Assembly: GCA_021292165.1 (NCBI GenBank) | Contig: CM037879.1 | Coordinates: 263,879,921-263,943,920 of the forward strand | Reading direction: 5' to 3' | DNA: 64,000 nt | From: Shinisaurus crocodilurus | Taxonomy: Eukaryota > Chordata > Lepidosauria > Squamata > Shinisauridae | Shown here: positions 12,475-25,800 of the stretch, piece after piece | Layout: each line of letters opens with the position of its first letter | Position numbering within the stretch: the stretch's first letter is position 1 | The notes under the pieces: generated by a model | What the model saw: the letters and a program-made list of their open reading frames with translations, nothing else | The model's database searches: none | Told to the model about the DNA's origin: nothing | Made by a program: the position numbers and the translations under genes

Positions 12475-13198
12475 ATTCAAAATCCATAGTTAGGGAATAC
12501 TTTTATTAGGACCAACCAAAATGCCACCAAAGATTGCGCAACTTTTCAAGTTCTCTGGAAGTATTCATTAGACTAGATGGTATAAGAGGCAAGGGATGAG
12601 GGAAGAAACAGAAATGTTCAAAAATAAGGCCAGATCTTGTGGCTATGAGGTCTGCATTATATGCTCAGTTTCAAAATGGAGATTGCATATTGAATGAATG
12701 AGTCACATAAATGGTGCAGGTATCAGTCAGATTACACTTAGCCTTCTGGGATAAAGAAGCAATAGCTGACCTCATTTCTGAAAACATAAAAAGCTAGATG
12801 CAACTCAAATCTGTCTCTTGCCCTGGCCAAAACACACATTTTCCTGAGTGAACAGAGAGCAGAAATAAAGAGAAGCACGAAAGTATTTATATTAGCAAAT
12901 TAATATTAATTTGGTTATTAATTTTAGGTGGTAAACTAGGTAAAAAATCAATTAAAGCCAAATTGTACAGCACTATTCAGTATGCAATCTCCATTTTGAA
13001 ACTGAGATTATACTGCAGAGCACATGGCCACAAGATCTGGTCTAATTCTTGAACTTTTCTGTTTCTTCCTCATCCCCCTGCCTCTTATACTATCTAGCCT
13101 GATGAAAAGTTCTGGAGAACTTGAAAGTCTGCATACTCTTTTGTGGCATTTTTGTTGGTCTTAATAAAAAATACCAAAACTGTGGATTTTGGATTTCC
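12475..13198. repeat. Long inverted repeat, about 220-bp arms
   Basis: The left arm (about 12475-12698) and right arm (about 12974-13198) are imperfect reverse complements; for example TTTCAAAATGGAGATTGCAT pairs with ATGCAATCTCCATTTTGAAA. The outer part resembles a widespread reptile repeat with 'tggactagtgtggctac'. It looks like two copies of one element in opposite orientation. It starts about 330 nt beyond the DRAM1 stop codon. Confidence 0.75.
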
Positions 13199-13531
13199 CC
13201 CTGCTGGATTTCGGATTTTTTTTACTCATGGACTAGTGTGGCTACGTTTGTTTTTTTATTTTTCAGACTTCACTTTTTGAAAATAAACATGAAAAAGTAT
13301 TAAAAATATAAAAGGGTTTTAGAACACAGTTTAGAAGAATAATGATAAAGTAGAGAATATTGATGAAATTAAAGAGACACTTTCCCTTGACTATGATTAT
13401 ACAGATTGCAGCGTTGATGCAGCAGGTTCAGAGCACATCAGTTCTGAGTGTTCCTGTTTCTCTGCAACAGTATATTTAATAACTCCCTCCTCAGCCCCAG
13501 CTTCTTCGATCCTAATTATAACAACAACTGA

Positions 13532-13576
13532 TCAGAAGTTTTCATGTATTTCTGTTGATATCCGCAAGGTAACTCC
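13532..13576 (-). CDS. DRAM1: DRAM1 coding exon 7 (C-terminal tail and stop)
   Basis: It encodes [14 protein letters not shown] then TGA. Human DRAM1 ends in a similar [10 protein letters not shown] tail. The acceptor is gttctag. The 3' UTR continues to lower coordinates. Minus-strand AATAAA candidates lie at 13260-13255 (inside a repeat) and 12507-12502; I cannot tell which is used. Confidence 0.92.
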   Translation of the reverse strand, partial: GVTLRISTEIHENF

Positions 13577-16500
13577 CTAGAACAAAGAGGAAATAACAAC
13601 CAAACATCAGCAACTCATTACAAAGTACGTACTTATTTCGCAAGCGTTAGGAGTTGAACAAACAGGGGCATGCAAGTAGATGCAGGCAGAGAAGTGACAA
13701 CAGGCTTGGAGTTAATAGGAAATCTCCAAATAGGAAAATTTTAGAAAATAGGAGAACAGCTGAGGTCCCAGTCTTAAGTACATGTTAAGTCTGACAAAGC
13801 TAATAAAACTGACACCCCAATCCTAAAACAGAGTGGCTGCAATTCAAAGGCCTGCATATGCATGGCTATAGATGACAGAATTTCTCACATATTCATTTCT
13901 ACTGCCACAGCTAGCCATGAGACTTGGGTATGGGCAGTAATTTTTCAGAAACTTGAATGTGTCTGAAAACTGGTGTGTAACACATTGGTTCGTTCTCTTT
14001 CTTTCTTTCTTGTGTTCTGCAATCATTTCTGCTCAAACAACTTTTGAAGAGTTTCTAAGCACTACAACCTCACCCCCCAGAAATCCTGCTGGCTTGGACA
14101 CCTATTATTAATTTCATTCATATACCGCCCAGTCGCTGAAGCTCTCACATTATCTGCATTGGGCCAACCCACGCTTGCAGTGGCAGACACACAAGCGTCT
14201 TAGGAATGTCCAGGTGCCGCTGCTGAGCTTGTGCATGGGCAGCATTCACATGAAAGTGCCATCTGCAGTTACCAGCAGCTCTGCAAAGTAACTGTATGCA
14301 TTCTTGCTGTGATATGTACAATTTCAAAAGGGGTGCTTCCAGATGAAGAACTCCTAGCATTACCAATCAAAAAACATTGTGCAGCTATTCAGTCTTTTCC
14401 TCTTTTTAGTCCCACCCATCAATTTTGCCTGGGGGGAGGGGGGTTTCCCCATCACCATGGGAACGGTGGTTTCTTGCCAAAAATTGCCCCTACCACTGGT
14501 ATTTGCCAAAGTCACTGTATACTGAAAACAATACCATTGGGGCGAAATAGCAGTGGGAGGGGATTTTTTTTGGAGGGAAACTGGCATGTCCTCGTCGTCC
14601 CGTCCCGTCCCGTCCCCCCCCGGTCCAGATTAGGATAAGGACAACATTCTGGATTGGGGCCTCGTGGCTACTTTTTCTTCAAAATAAACATGCTTCTTAA
14701 AAATCATGTTTATCATGATGCATAGCTTGAGCCTCGGAAGTCTTTTTCTCTGAACATGAAACCCATCTATTCATCATGCTGCTCACCTGAAAATCTTTGA
14801 TGAAAGTTAAGAAGAAGAACACGAAACTAAAAGCAACTGTCCATTCGCAGACTGCACTCACAAAATGAAGCACGTAGTCCTAATGGAAAGAAGAAATAAA
14901 AAACTATGGCAAACAGAAGGCAAGTCAGGTATGCAAACATCAATTGATGTATATGCCAGGAGCACAATATTGTAAGAAGAAAAAATCTTTTTCTTTTCTT
15001 TTGGAAGGATCTTTGATCCAGCAGGGGCTCCCATCAGTAGAACGGGGAGGGAGGTGATTTTTGGTGATTCCCCTCCACCTGCAGCCCCCTCCCTGGCCTC
15101 TTCCCATGCTATTCTGAAAGGGCCCTCTGGAGCAGATTGGGGGGGGGGGCATGGAGGGATGCAGGGAGGAGGGGGGGTGTCACCAAAACATCTCCTTCCC
15201 CATTCCACTGACAGAAGCCTTTGCTGGATAAAAGTGCCTTCTGTCAGCAGAAGGACACCAATTGGATATAACCCTTATTTACTGCATTTGTATAGGCTGC
15301 CCAACAACATACATTCTCTGGGCACCTCACAGCACAGACAAAATAGAATATTATAATACAAAATGCATGATATCTAGAGAAGTTCATTTTTTCTCTTCTT
15401 TTTTAAATTAAAAATTAAGCTTTTTGGATTAACAAGAACCTTTACAAGAAAGAATTATAAAATGATGCACTGAGGCTAACATTTCCTTGCTAATCCTTAC
15501 TTTTGTTATTTTGAAATATATCACATTCCTGTTCCTTTCTCAGATGGGTATTGCTTTTAGATTGCTTTTTAACCATCTTGTAAAATAAGCCACATTTCAA
15601 GACATCTTCCCTGACAAGTTTCTTTTAAAAATGTATTCTTACAAACACAGCCCTGCACAACATGTGACCGCCAAGCGGAACACAACCCACCAGCCATGGC
15701 GGCCTTGCTGGAGGCTTGATAACCCTCCTGCTTTTGCTGCCTGCCTGGGACTGCAAAAATAGTGAGCCTATCAAGCACACAGCTGGCCACAATATACAGC
15801 TGGTAGACTGCATTTGGCTTTGGAGGTCATAAATTGTGTAGGCCTGATTTCACTGAAGGCAATGTTTCAACATGTGGGGTCAAGGAAAAGAGCAGGAGCC
15901 CGTGCACACACACCCTTCAACAAGAAAGGCATATAGAGCCAGTGCAAGAAATGTTGGTGCCCAAGGCAAAAAATCCAACTAGCATGCCTTCTTTAACAAC
16001 TCCCATCCATTTCAACAGACCTTACAGAAAAGAACATCCCAAATAATTTGTGCCTCATGGTGACATCTCTCTCTTTCCCACGATGCTGCCCTGAATGGTA
16101 CCCAAAATATGCCACCTAAGGCATCTGCTACTCTTCTAAGGTACAGAACTCCATAAAAACATAACAAACAATAATATGCCATCAGATAAAAAATACATTA
16201 CACCCCCTTAAGACTGAAGAGTGGCAATAATTTATCACAGCAATTAATAGCAGACTGGAAAAAAAATGTTTTAAGATTTCCCTTTAACATTTCCAAAGAT
16301 GGGGCCAGCCATATTTGTGTGTGTGTGTGGGGGGGGGAATTCCTCACAGATGTAAAGCCACTGCTGAAAAATCCCTGTTTGTGGTACCCATCAACCTAAT
16401 ATCTCTTATTGATGGACCAGAGAGCAGGGCCTCAGCTGCCGATTGTCAAGCCCAGGCACACTCATATGGGTGCAGGCAGTCCTTCAGATAACCTGCCCCC

Positions 16501-19500
16501 AAAACATTTAGGGTTTTCAAGGCCAATACCAGCATTTTAAATTGGGCCTGGAACAAAAAGGCAGCCAGCGTAACCAGTACAGAATTGATACAGTATGTTC
16601 TGAATGCCTAGCACCCACTAGTCTTCCTGCTGTTAATTCTGCATCAATTAAAGTTTCCAATCCATCTTTAAATGCAGCCTCATGTGGGGTGTGTTTCAGT
16701 AATCCAGCCTGTGTCACTGAGGCAAGATCTACTTTCTCCAGATAGGGCTGTAGGTGTCAAACCAGGCAAAGATGGTGGAAAGCACTCCCAGCCACTGTTG
16801 TTGCCTGCACCTTCATCAAGTGTGTCAACTCCAGGAGCACCACCAGACTGCATACGCAGCTTCTCAGGGGGAGTGCAACTCCTTCTAAGGCAGGCTGTAT
16901 ACCTCCATCCAGGTCAGCAGGTCTCCCAACCCACAGCATCTCCAACTTGTCGGGATTAAGCTTCAGTTTGTTTTCCCTCATCCATCCCAAAACTGCCTCT
17001 AAGCACCCACTCAGAACTACTACTGTTTCCCTGGGATTAGATGACTGAAACAAGAGATACGAGCTATATGTCATCTGCATATTTATGACACCCCAGCCAA
17101 CCCTCTGGATGACTTATCCTAACAGCTTCATGTAGATGTTAAAAAGCGTGGAGGACAAGAAAGAGCCTTGAAGCACCTGAAAGACCAATGGCCAAGAGGT
17201 GCAATAGTAGCCCCTCAGCACCACCTTCTGGACCCATCCCTCCAGAAAGGATAGGAGCCACCGTAACTCTGTGCCTCTCAGGATACCATGACAGATGGTA
17301 TTGAAAGCCATTCATTTCAGAGGTTCAGGAGAACTACCAGGATCGCACTTCCCCCAGCTGTTCCAACTAGCAGGGTAACCAAGGTAGTTTCCAGCTCAAC
17401 CCAGCTGGAAAACCAGGTTGGAAAGGATCTAAATAAGCAGTGTCCTCTAAGCCCACCTGGAGCTGGCAAGACACCACTCACTCTAGGGCTTTGCTCAAAA
17501 GTTTGAGACTGGATGGTCCATTTTCCACAGCCAATGGATCTAACAGTAGTGGTTTTACAGTAGTGGTTTTAACACTGCCTCCTGGTAGAGACCAAACAAC
17601 TCTAGAAGCACAAAGTGTATCCCTCAGAGAAACACGCATCACACTATAGGAGACACAGAATCATAGTAGAGTTGGAAGGGGCCTATAAGGCCATCAAGTC
17701 CAACCCCCTGCTCAATTCAGAACAGATGTGGGCAGGGCAGGCAGTCACCCATCCAAGCACTGACCCGGCTCATACCTGCTTAGCTTCAGCATGTGGCCTG
17801 CATTATGTGCTCTCAATGCCACATATGAGACTCCCCTTCAGAGTTTACCCAAGGAACACAAAAAAAGGTAATTAAAGTCTTTTGTGCTTCTTTCTGCCCC
17901 CACCCCCCAAATACTGTATGTTTGAAACAGCTCGCTGCCTTCGGACCATCATTACAATTTTTGTATCATAGACATTCTAGTCCATTGGGACTAAACCCAG
18001 AGCTGAAATCTGTGTATTTCGTTATGGATGTTCAGTGTAAGCTTAATAAGGCTCAAATCACAACAGAAGGTCTGACGGGACACAAATGGAAGAGACAGGG
18101 TTTGTTTGCTGTCAATATATAGCACCTGTCTCAATAAAAAAAGACCTCCTAATAATACAAACACAGCATACAAATATATTGTTAAAAAGACAGAATCATC
18201 TAGCATTAGCTTCACAGCTGTCTTTCCATAGTATTAAGTGAAGTGACCTGTCTGACTGTGGAAAGCTAAGCAGGGTCAGGCCTGGTTATTACTTGGATGG
18301 GAGACCCTCTCCTCTAGTTTCCTGCATTGAGCAGGGGGTTGGACTCGATAGCCAGCCTTGTAGGCTCCTTCCAACTCTATGAAATCTATTACAAGACAGT
18401 GTAGCGAGATGCAAGTCCCATCCCAGACAGTTATTTTGTGGGATTCATAAGGAAAGTGCTCCCTCTTGTGGTATAGCATGACCCAAGAAATAGTACTGTA
18501 ATTCTAAAACTTAGCAATTTTCAGAGGGTGTTAATACGTTGCAGAAAAAACAACAAGGTCTTGTAACACCTTAAAGACTAATACATTTATTATGGCATAA
18601 GCTTTCATGGACTAGATCCCACTTTTCCAGATGCATAAAATGTTATCCTCAGTTGGCTCATTGGTGCATATAGTAGAAATTAGCAGTCATCACCACCAAA
18701 ATCAACCTCATGAAATTTCACTTCTCCTAAATTTATTACAAATTCTGCTCAAGCTAGGCTCATTGACAATAAGAAATCCTTCATACTACTTCAACCCCAT
18801 GCCCAGCCCACAAAACACCTGTATGCAGTTTCTTACACCTGATTCCCACTGAACCATTTCATCCCCAAACTGAAATAACAAGCACACAGCAGTCCAGAGT
18901 TCACAAACCCCTTTGAGGCCCACACCTTGGGGAAACCTTTGAACCTCGGCTATACTCTAGGGAGCTGTTCGCACGTAACAACCACCCATCGATTTAAAAA
19001 CAAGCCATGGGTTAACTGCCCCAACACAACCCAGCAGTCTGGGTTCGGGCGTCATGCTCAGCGGGAACCAATTGTGGGTTGCTGAGCCGATCGATCGTGG
19101 GTTGCTGAGTAAATGCACAACTCATCACTTTTTAAACGAATGGGTTGTTGTTACACGTGAACCAGGTCTAAATGTTTAGTGTAAGGGAAGAGATCTACAC
19201 AATCTGCTTCGGCTACTGTAAGCCCAATGGCAGGGGGAGGAGCATTACTGCTTTCCCAACAAGTCTGCTTACTGTTTGCTCCACTTGCTGATCCAAAGGG
19301 AGCTTCTGATAACTCATGGCAGCCTGGCTGAATGAGTGAGCAGAAAGGGGACAGAGATAAACAACAGTGGATACACCTCCAATGCTCTAATTGGTTGGAG
19401 TGGTAATATGTCTCCCCCACCTGCATCCTGATGCTTGTTACACCCTGTGTATACTCAGATAATCTTTTCAGTGCTTACTTAAAAAGAAAACTGATCTCAT

Positions 19501-20426
19501 TCTCAATTGACCTAACAATAATGCTGACTTGCCTAGTAGATGTTATATGTTCTCTGTAGATGTTATATGTTCTCTGTAGACATAGATTGTATTGTTCTAA
19601 GTTTGGGGGGTTGTTCTGGATACTGGGGGTGAGGGTGATTCCAACCTATTCTTGCCTCTAAGATTTCTATGTGTTTTCTTCTATCAGTGTATGTTGCCTG
19701 AAGCAAACATGATCAGAGCTTTAGATTTGCTAATAGTTCTAGCGAAGTGCTCAGTACCAGTGCTAGGCACCAGAAAGATCACTTGTACTTCCACAGACCT
19801 CTGCCTTAGCACGTTCCACACCCGAGGGGGGAGGAAGGTAAATCCCCTTCCAAAACAGTCTCTGGCTACTTCCTTGTCAGAACACTATGTTAGCATGTCC
19901 CAGGCAACCTACACTGATAGAAAAACCATTCACAGAAATCTTAAGAGTCAAGAGATATTGAGTTAGAAGGGACCCCACAAGGACATTCAGACCCCCTTCC
20001 CCATTCAAAAAAACTTTACAACAATATAAATGTCACAAGCTACATAGCATCTTTTGTAACTACGATTAGCAACCTAAATTCAAAATAGCCCTTGGTCTTG
20101 TGCAACTTATGCTATCTATCAGCTTGCTGAAGGAACTCTGTGTAGCTTCAGACTCATCAACAAAGTTTATCAATTCCTACTTTGCCTAACTCAAGTTAAA
20201 TAGCATTGAACAGCTGGCCTAACTGGCAGAAGGATTAAATGTTTTACCTAGTGAGGTTTTACCTTTTCACCTGGATTCCAATCTATTTTTGTTATGGATA
20301 TTAGTGAAGCACATGAAATCACTGGAGAAGAAGGGTTAAAAGGAAACAACTGATTTGAAATGTAATACTTATATAAATGCTATTCTCTGCCTGTCAATTT
20401 GTACTTTACTAAGATAATGAAGGCAA

Positions 20427-20464
<38 letters not shown>

Positions 20465-22805
20465 CATAGGGGAATGGAACAATCAGCGGAGGCCTACGGA
20501 GATGAACTCATGATAACTTAAGTACACAGGAACAGGAAACACAGTTGGAAGTCAGTACTTTGCTTAGACTTGAGAAATAACCTTCAGATATTTCAAGTCT
20601 GGTCATGTGGTTTTAATTTCAGTATTACAACAATTGCTGAGAATTTTTATTTTCAAATTATGTTAAAAGTTCTCTAAAATGATATGCACTGAAGGGTGGC
20701 AAGTCACATGCCACTCCAAAGAACTTTCAACAGCATCAACTCCAGGAGCCACACATGCAGTTCTCAGAGGGGAAAGTTCTTTCCTCAGAACTGTTCCAAT
20801 ATAGCTGACACATGCTGCTCAGTGGAGGCTGGGGGTGCCAATGTCAGTGAGCACCGCCCCACTGACACTGGAGCCGCCAGCCACTGCTGCTCTGCTGTAC
20901 ATTCAGGTGCAACGAGCCTCTCACCATTTGCCATTCAAGGAGACAGGTATTTGTGCGTCAAAAGGTAGAATTTAGCCGTATGTGTCTAATTTAACCTCAA
21001 CTGAACTGAACAGAATTGCAATGTAGCTCACTGAATGCATGTGTTTCTGTTTAGGATTGAAGGCTTCTACATCCAAATCGTTCCTCCAAGAAAACAAGCA
21101 ACTGAAGATACTTCAACATACTGACTTCTTACTTTTTGGGAAGGGCATGTTTACATGACCCCAAGTATTTCTGAGATCATGAGTAAGCTGGTGAAACAAT
21201 ATCCTCACTTTGGCTACAATTAAGGGCAGTGATTAAGTCTTATCGAATTAAGTCGTCTTGTAGTCTCATGGTAGGTACCTCAGCAGCTCTCTGTGACTAA
21301 GTCTGCACGATTGCCGTGGCTCATCGTGGCTTATTTAAGCCAGGATGCGCTGTGGTGCCCATGGGCGCCATCCTGAATATCCAAACTGTGTCATCGAACC
21401 CAGGGACTATAGGTTATGCAAGAGTTAAACAACTCTTGCAGAACCCATGGCCTGTTTTAGGGTTATGCGTGAGTTTTTAAACTTTGCATAACCCACAGTC
21501 CCTGGATTCAGACGACACGACAAGGCATGGTCACAGCTTAAATATTCAAAATGGCCCCTGGCTCATGCCACAACCCACCATGGCTTAAGTTGGGGTGGGC
21601 CATTGGATGGTGCAAACCAGCCTAGAGTCTGTCATGAACTGCATAACTCCTTCACCCTTAGGTAATGACTGACATGAGCAAACCCGTGATAATTTAGGGA
21701 TTATTTTCCATAATTTTCAGTTCAAACATACCTATACATTTTTGATCACGTAACCAAATCTGAGATGGAAACAAGTTCAAAGGGCTGATACCTCAGAATA
21801 AGTGACCTTTTAAAATTGATCCTGACACTCACATTACTCAAATATTATGGCTGTAATCCTAAAACCTCCTGCTCTCAAGTAGTCTTGTTTAACTTCAAAG
21901 AACATTAAGTATCTTGAGAGTAGTGGAAGAAATGTGTTACTTTATTTACAGGAAAAGTATTACAAGAACTGAACACAATAGGAATGGGAAGTTGTATTTA
22001 AGCTATGTTATTCATGCTTTGAATACCTAGGACATAGTAATATACTAAAAAAGGATACTAGGAATGAGAGCTACGCAAGTCATTATAGAGAGGAACAGCC
22101 TTGTGTGACATGTACATGGAGTGCTCCATTGTGGGCATGACTTGTAAGAGATGATTGTCTGAAGCATAATATACACAGCACCAGAGATAAAAGCCAGAAG
22201 AGCTCCTCCATCATGGACAGCAGGAACCGCTAACTCCTGAAAAAACAATTGGGAAACCGTTACTTAACGGTTATTCCTTAGCAGATACTTAGCAGATATT
22301 CCTTTAATTTAAGTCCTGTGCAGATATTCCTTTAAGGATGCTGCGAACAGGGGACAAATATTCAAGGACATATTGTCTTTGTTGTAATAAGCAAGTTAAT
22401 GGCGTAGCATTTAGAAGAGTTCAGTTCCTATATCACACAGAATGATTCCCCTGCAAGTCAAGATTGCTATCTCTCAAAACCAAGATTGTTTGCCACTCAG
22501 AAAGGAGAGGGGGAGAATATGTGTTCCAACAAATGAGTAGGGATGGTACAGACTGCATAGCCCTTGATGGCACTGCAATTGCCACCCTGAAGACAAGATG
22601 TGGGCATGTGGCTATTTGGGGTTGAAGCCCAAAGGATGTGTGGGATGCAGGGTCAGATATGCAGCAAGTGCACCAAATGAGCATATTTGATCATTTAACT
22701 AAGTCCTGTGCAGATATTCCTTTAATTTTTATTCGACAGTGCCTAACAACTGTTTTATTCCTCTTTAAGGAAGAGGCAGTTATCCTAAGCACCAACAACA
22801 GGAAA

Positions 22806-22864
<59 letters not shown>

Positions 22865-25800
22865 GACCCCAACACTGAACTATGTGAGTTTCTTGACCAA
22901 ATAGGTATTTGAAAGTGGGGTCTCCCTCAAAGTGAATGGTTAATCTAAACCATTAAAGCAATCCCAATAAGTAGTTTTCTGTTTGTGTTGGCTTTCATTT
23001 GCTTGCAGGATTTCAGTGCTCTTAAGACACTGGAGATGTATTTAATAGGCCCAAAAAACTCATCTAATTTCCCCAGACCTCTACATTAGAAATCTAACGT
23101 AGTTTATTACGGTATGTAGTCTTGGTCTGCTCATTCCAGGAATCCAGACAATTGTAGTTCTTTGAAGAGGATAGATTTCTCTAACAAAATCCTTTGCATT
23201 CTCAGGAAACTATTATTAAATGTGCTTTTGGGGCAAACCCACAGTAGATAAGTGTGTGTGTGCGTGCGTGCGTGCGCACGCGCACGCACACACACACTCA
23301 GTCTTATTAATTTTAAATACTTGGCCATCACAGTCTGCTTCTTACATGCAGCTGTATCTTGGTTTTAGTTACTGAAAAGTCAACTATGTTTATGTCATAG
23401 TTTGCAACAGAGTTTATATAACAGTTCATAGTTTAGAGTTGGAGAAAGTTCAACAAAAAACACAACTCTACAGCTTATTCATTCCTACCCTACCTAAATG
23501 TCAACCCAATCCAATTTTATTTTTCCCTCTTCATGACCCCTTATAAATGTTACATAAGAACAGGTTGCTTACCTGTAACTGTGGTTCTTCAAGTGGTCAT
23601 CTGTGTATTCACACACATGGGCTCTGCGCCTGCACTGAGACCACTTTGGGAAAGTTCTATAGCTGAGGAAAATCGGGTGGAAGCCCCTCCCCCATCACAC
23701 ATGCTCCTTAGTGGGGCTCCCACCCAATCCCTCAGTTCCCTGAGACAGCCTATTGCAGTCCCGGGACCGAGGGAAGCATCAACATCGACATTGATCCCGA
23801 CAGACATACTGTCACTATAGCACCCAGCCGCTCATGGTAGACCCATCGAAATCGATAGTGACACCGAAGCGGGGCAGGAGGGCGGGTTGTGTGAATGCAC
23901 AGATGACCACTCGAAGAACCAGTTACAGGTAAGCAACCTGTTCTTCTTCGTGGTCTCTGTGCATCACACACGTGGGCTGAGTAGCAAGCTGACTTACCGG
24001 AGGAGAGTCAGTGTCAACATCATGGCAGAACCAAAGACAGCACCACCCTGCCAAAAGTGTTATCCGCCCTAGCCCAGACATCCCATCTGTAGTGTTGGAC
24101 AAATGTCGTTAGAGAGGACCAAGTAGCCGCTTTGCAAAGATCTGGCAAGGCGATTCCTCTCCCAAATGCTGATGTTGACATTTCTCTGGTAGAATGAGCC
24201 TGAATCATTCTACTAGAGTGATGGATCAGCGAGCCGACATAACGTCACGAGAAAAGCTGTCTTCCAGGTCACAAGTCTCAGATCTGCTGTCGCCATGAGC
24301 TTGAAGGGCTTCGATGTCAGCACCTTGAGGACCAATGTTAGATCCCAGCCAGGGATCAACGATCGAACTGGAGGTATCAGGTTCCTCAAACTCTTCAGAA
24401 ATTGCTTAACCAAAGGGTGCGAGAAAACAGTACCTCCACGAATGACTGGATGGTAGGCTGAAATGACAGCAAGGTATACCTTAATGGATGTGAGTTTCAG
24501 ACCTCTCGTCATCAAGGTGTGCAGGAATTGCAGGACATGTTGGATCAGACAGGAGGCGGGATTCACATTCGCCTCCCTCGCAAAGCTGGAGAATACTGCC
24601 CACTTCCTTTCGTACGATGAGCGAGTGGACGGTTTCCTTGCCACTCTGGAGGACTGCCTGGACTTTAGCTGATAGATGTGAAGTAAGAGTCTCTACTGAA
24701 TCCTCCACGCTGTGAGTCAGAGGGTTCATGGGTCCAGATGGCAGATACAACCCCTGTCTTGAGTCAGGAGGGCCGGGCTCGACGGTAGAGACCGAAACTC
24801 TCCTTGAGACAGACGGAGAGGTGCGAACCAGGACTGCCTCAACCACCAAGGCATCACCAAAATACAATCCGTGTTGTCGAGGTGGATTTTGAATATGACT
24901 TTCATCAGTAGAGGAATCGGTGGGAATAGATAAAAGAGAGTCCCCATCCATGGCATCATGAAGGCATCCATCAGAGAGCCTGGATCCTGCCCTGCCCTGC
25001 TGCAGAACGTCGGGCAGGCTGTGTTCTCCTTGGTAGCGAATAGATCCACAGCCAGCACATCCCAGACATCAAAGAGGGCACTCCGAATTCGAGGGTCCAG
25101 CTGCCATTCGTGGGACCCCATAGATACCTGACTGAGGGCATCAGTGAGTACGTTGTCTTTCCCTGCTATGTGGATCGTCACGAGTTATATCCTCTGCAGG
25201 ATTACCCAGTTGAAAATTCAGAGAGTTAGCCATGTAAGACAGATAGACCGGGTGCCGCCTTCCTTGTTCAATTAAGCAACAACCGTTGTGTTGTCCGTCA
25301 CTATCTGAACTGTTCTTCCCCTTAGACTGGGTTCCAGAGCCCTCAGAGCATCCCACACTGCACGCAGCTCGAGAATATTTATGTGAGCCACCTGCTCTCA
25401 AGGGGACCAGGCCCCTTGCACTGTCCAGTGACCACAATGCACTCCCCAGCCAAGAAATGAAGCATCGGTTGTCACAATCCTGGAAGGAGAGGTAGGATGA
25501 AACGGGAGGCCACCTGTCAAGTTGCTCTCTGTCATCCACCACCGAAGGGAGTCCTTCATGTGGACTGGGATGCACAGTCGAGTTCGATGCGCGTCCCTCT
25601 CGGGACTGAATGACCTCAAGAACCAGTTCTGCAGTGGTCTCATTTGCAGACAGGCGAACATGACTACTGAGATCGAGGAGGCCATGAACCCGAGGAGACA
25701 CTGAATGGAATGGGCTGTGCAGGAACCAGACTAGTAGATTTTCTCTGACGCAGTGAGTATCTTCTGCACCCTGTCCAGTGGCAAAAAGGCTCGACCCGCA

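Noticed and set aside
1..13500. WASHC3 exons expected beside DRAM1 in other vertebrates
   Set aside because: Read for its C-terminal protein blocks on the plus strand; no matching exon found, so the neighbour is probably outside the window.
16757..17311. Overlapping open frames as a possible host gene
   Set aside because: They are broken reverse transcriptase text of a LINE (SPDKLEML-like block), with no introns or conserved start.
18246..18306. 5S rRNA gene
   Set aside because: Only the internal part of 5S is present, it is diverged, and it continues into a SINE tail.
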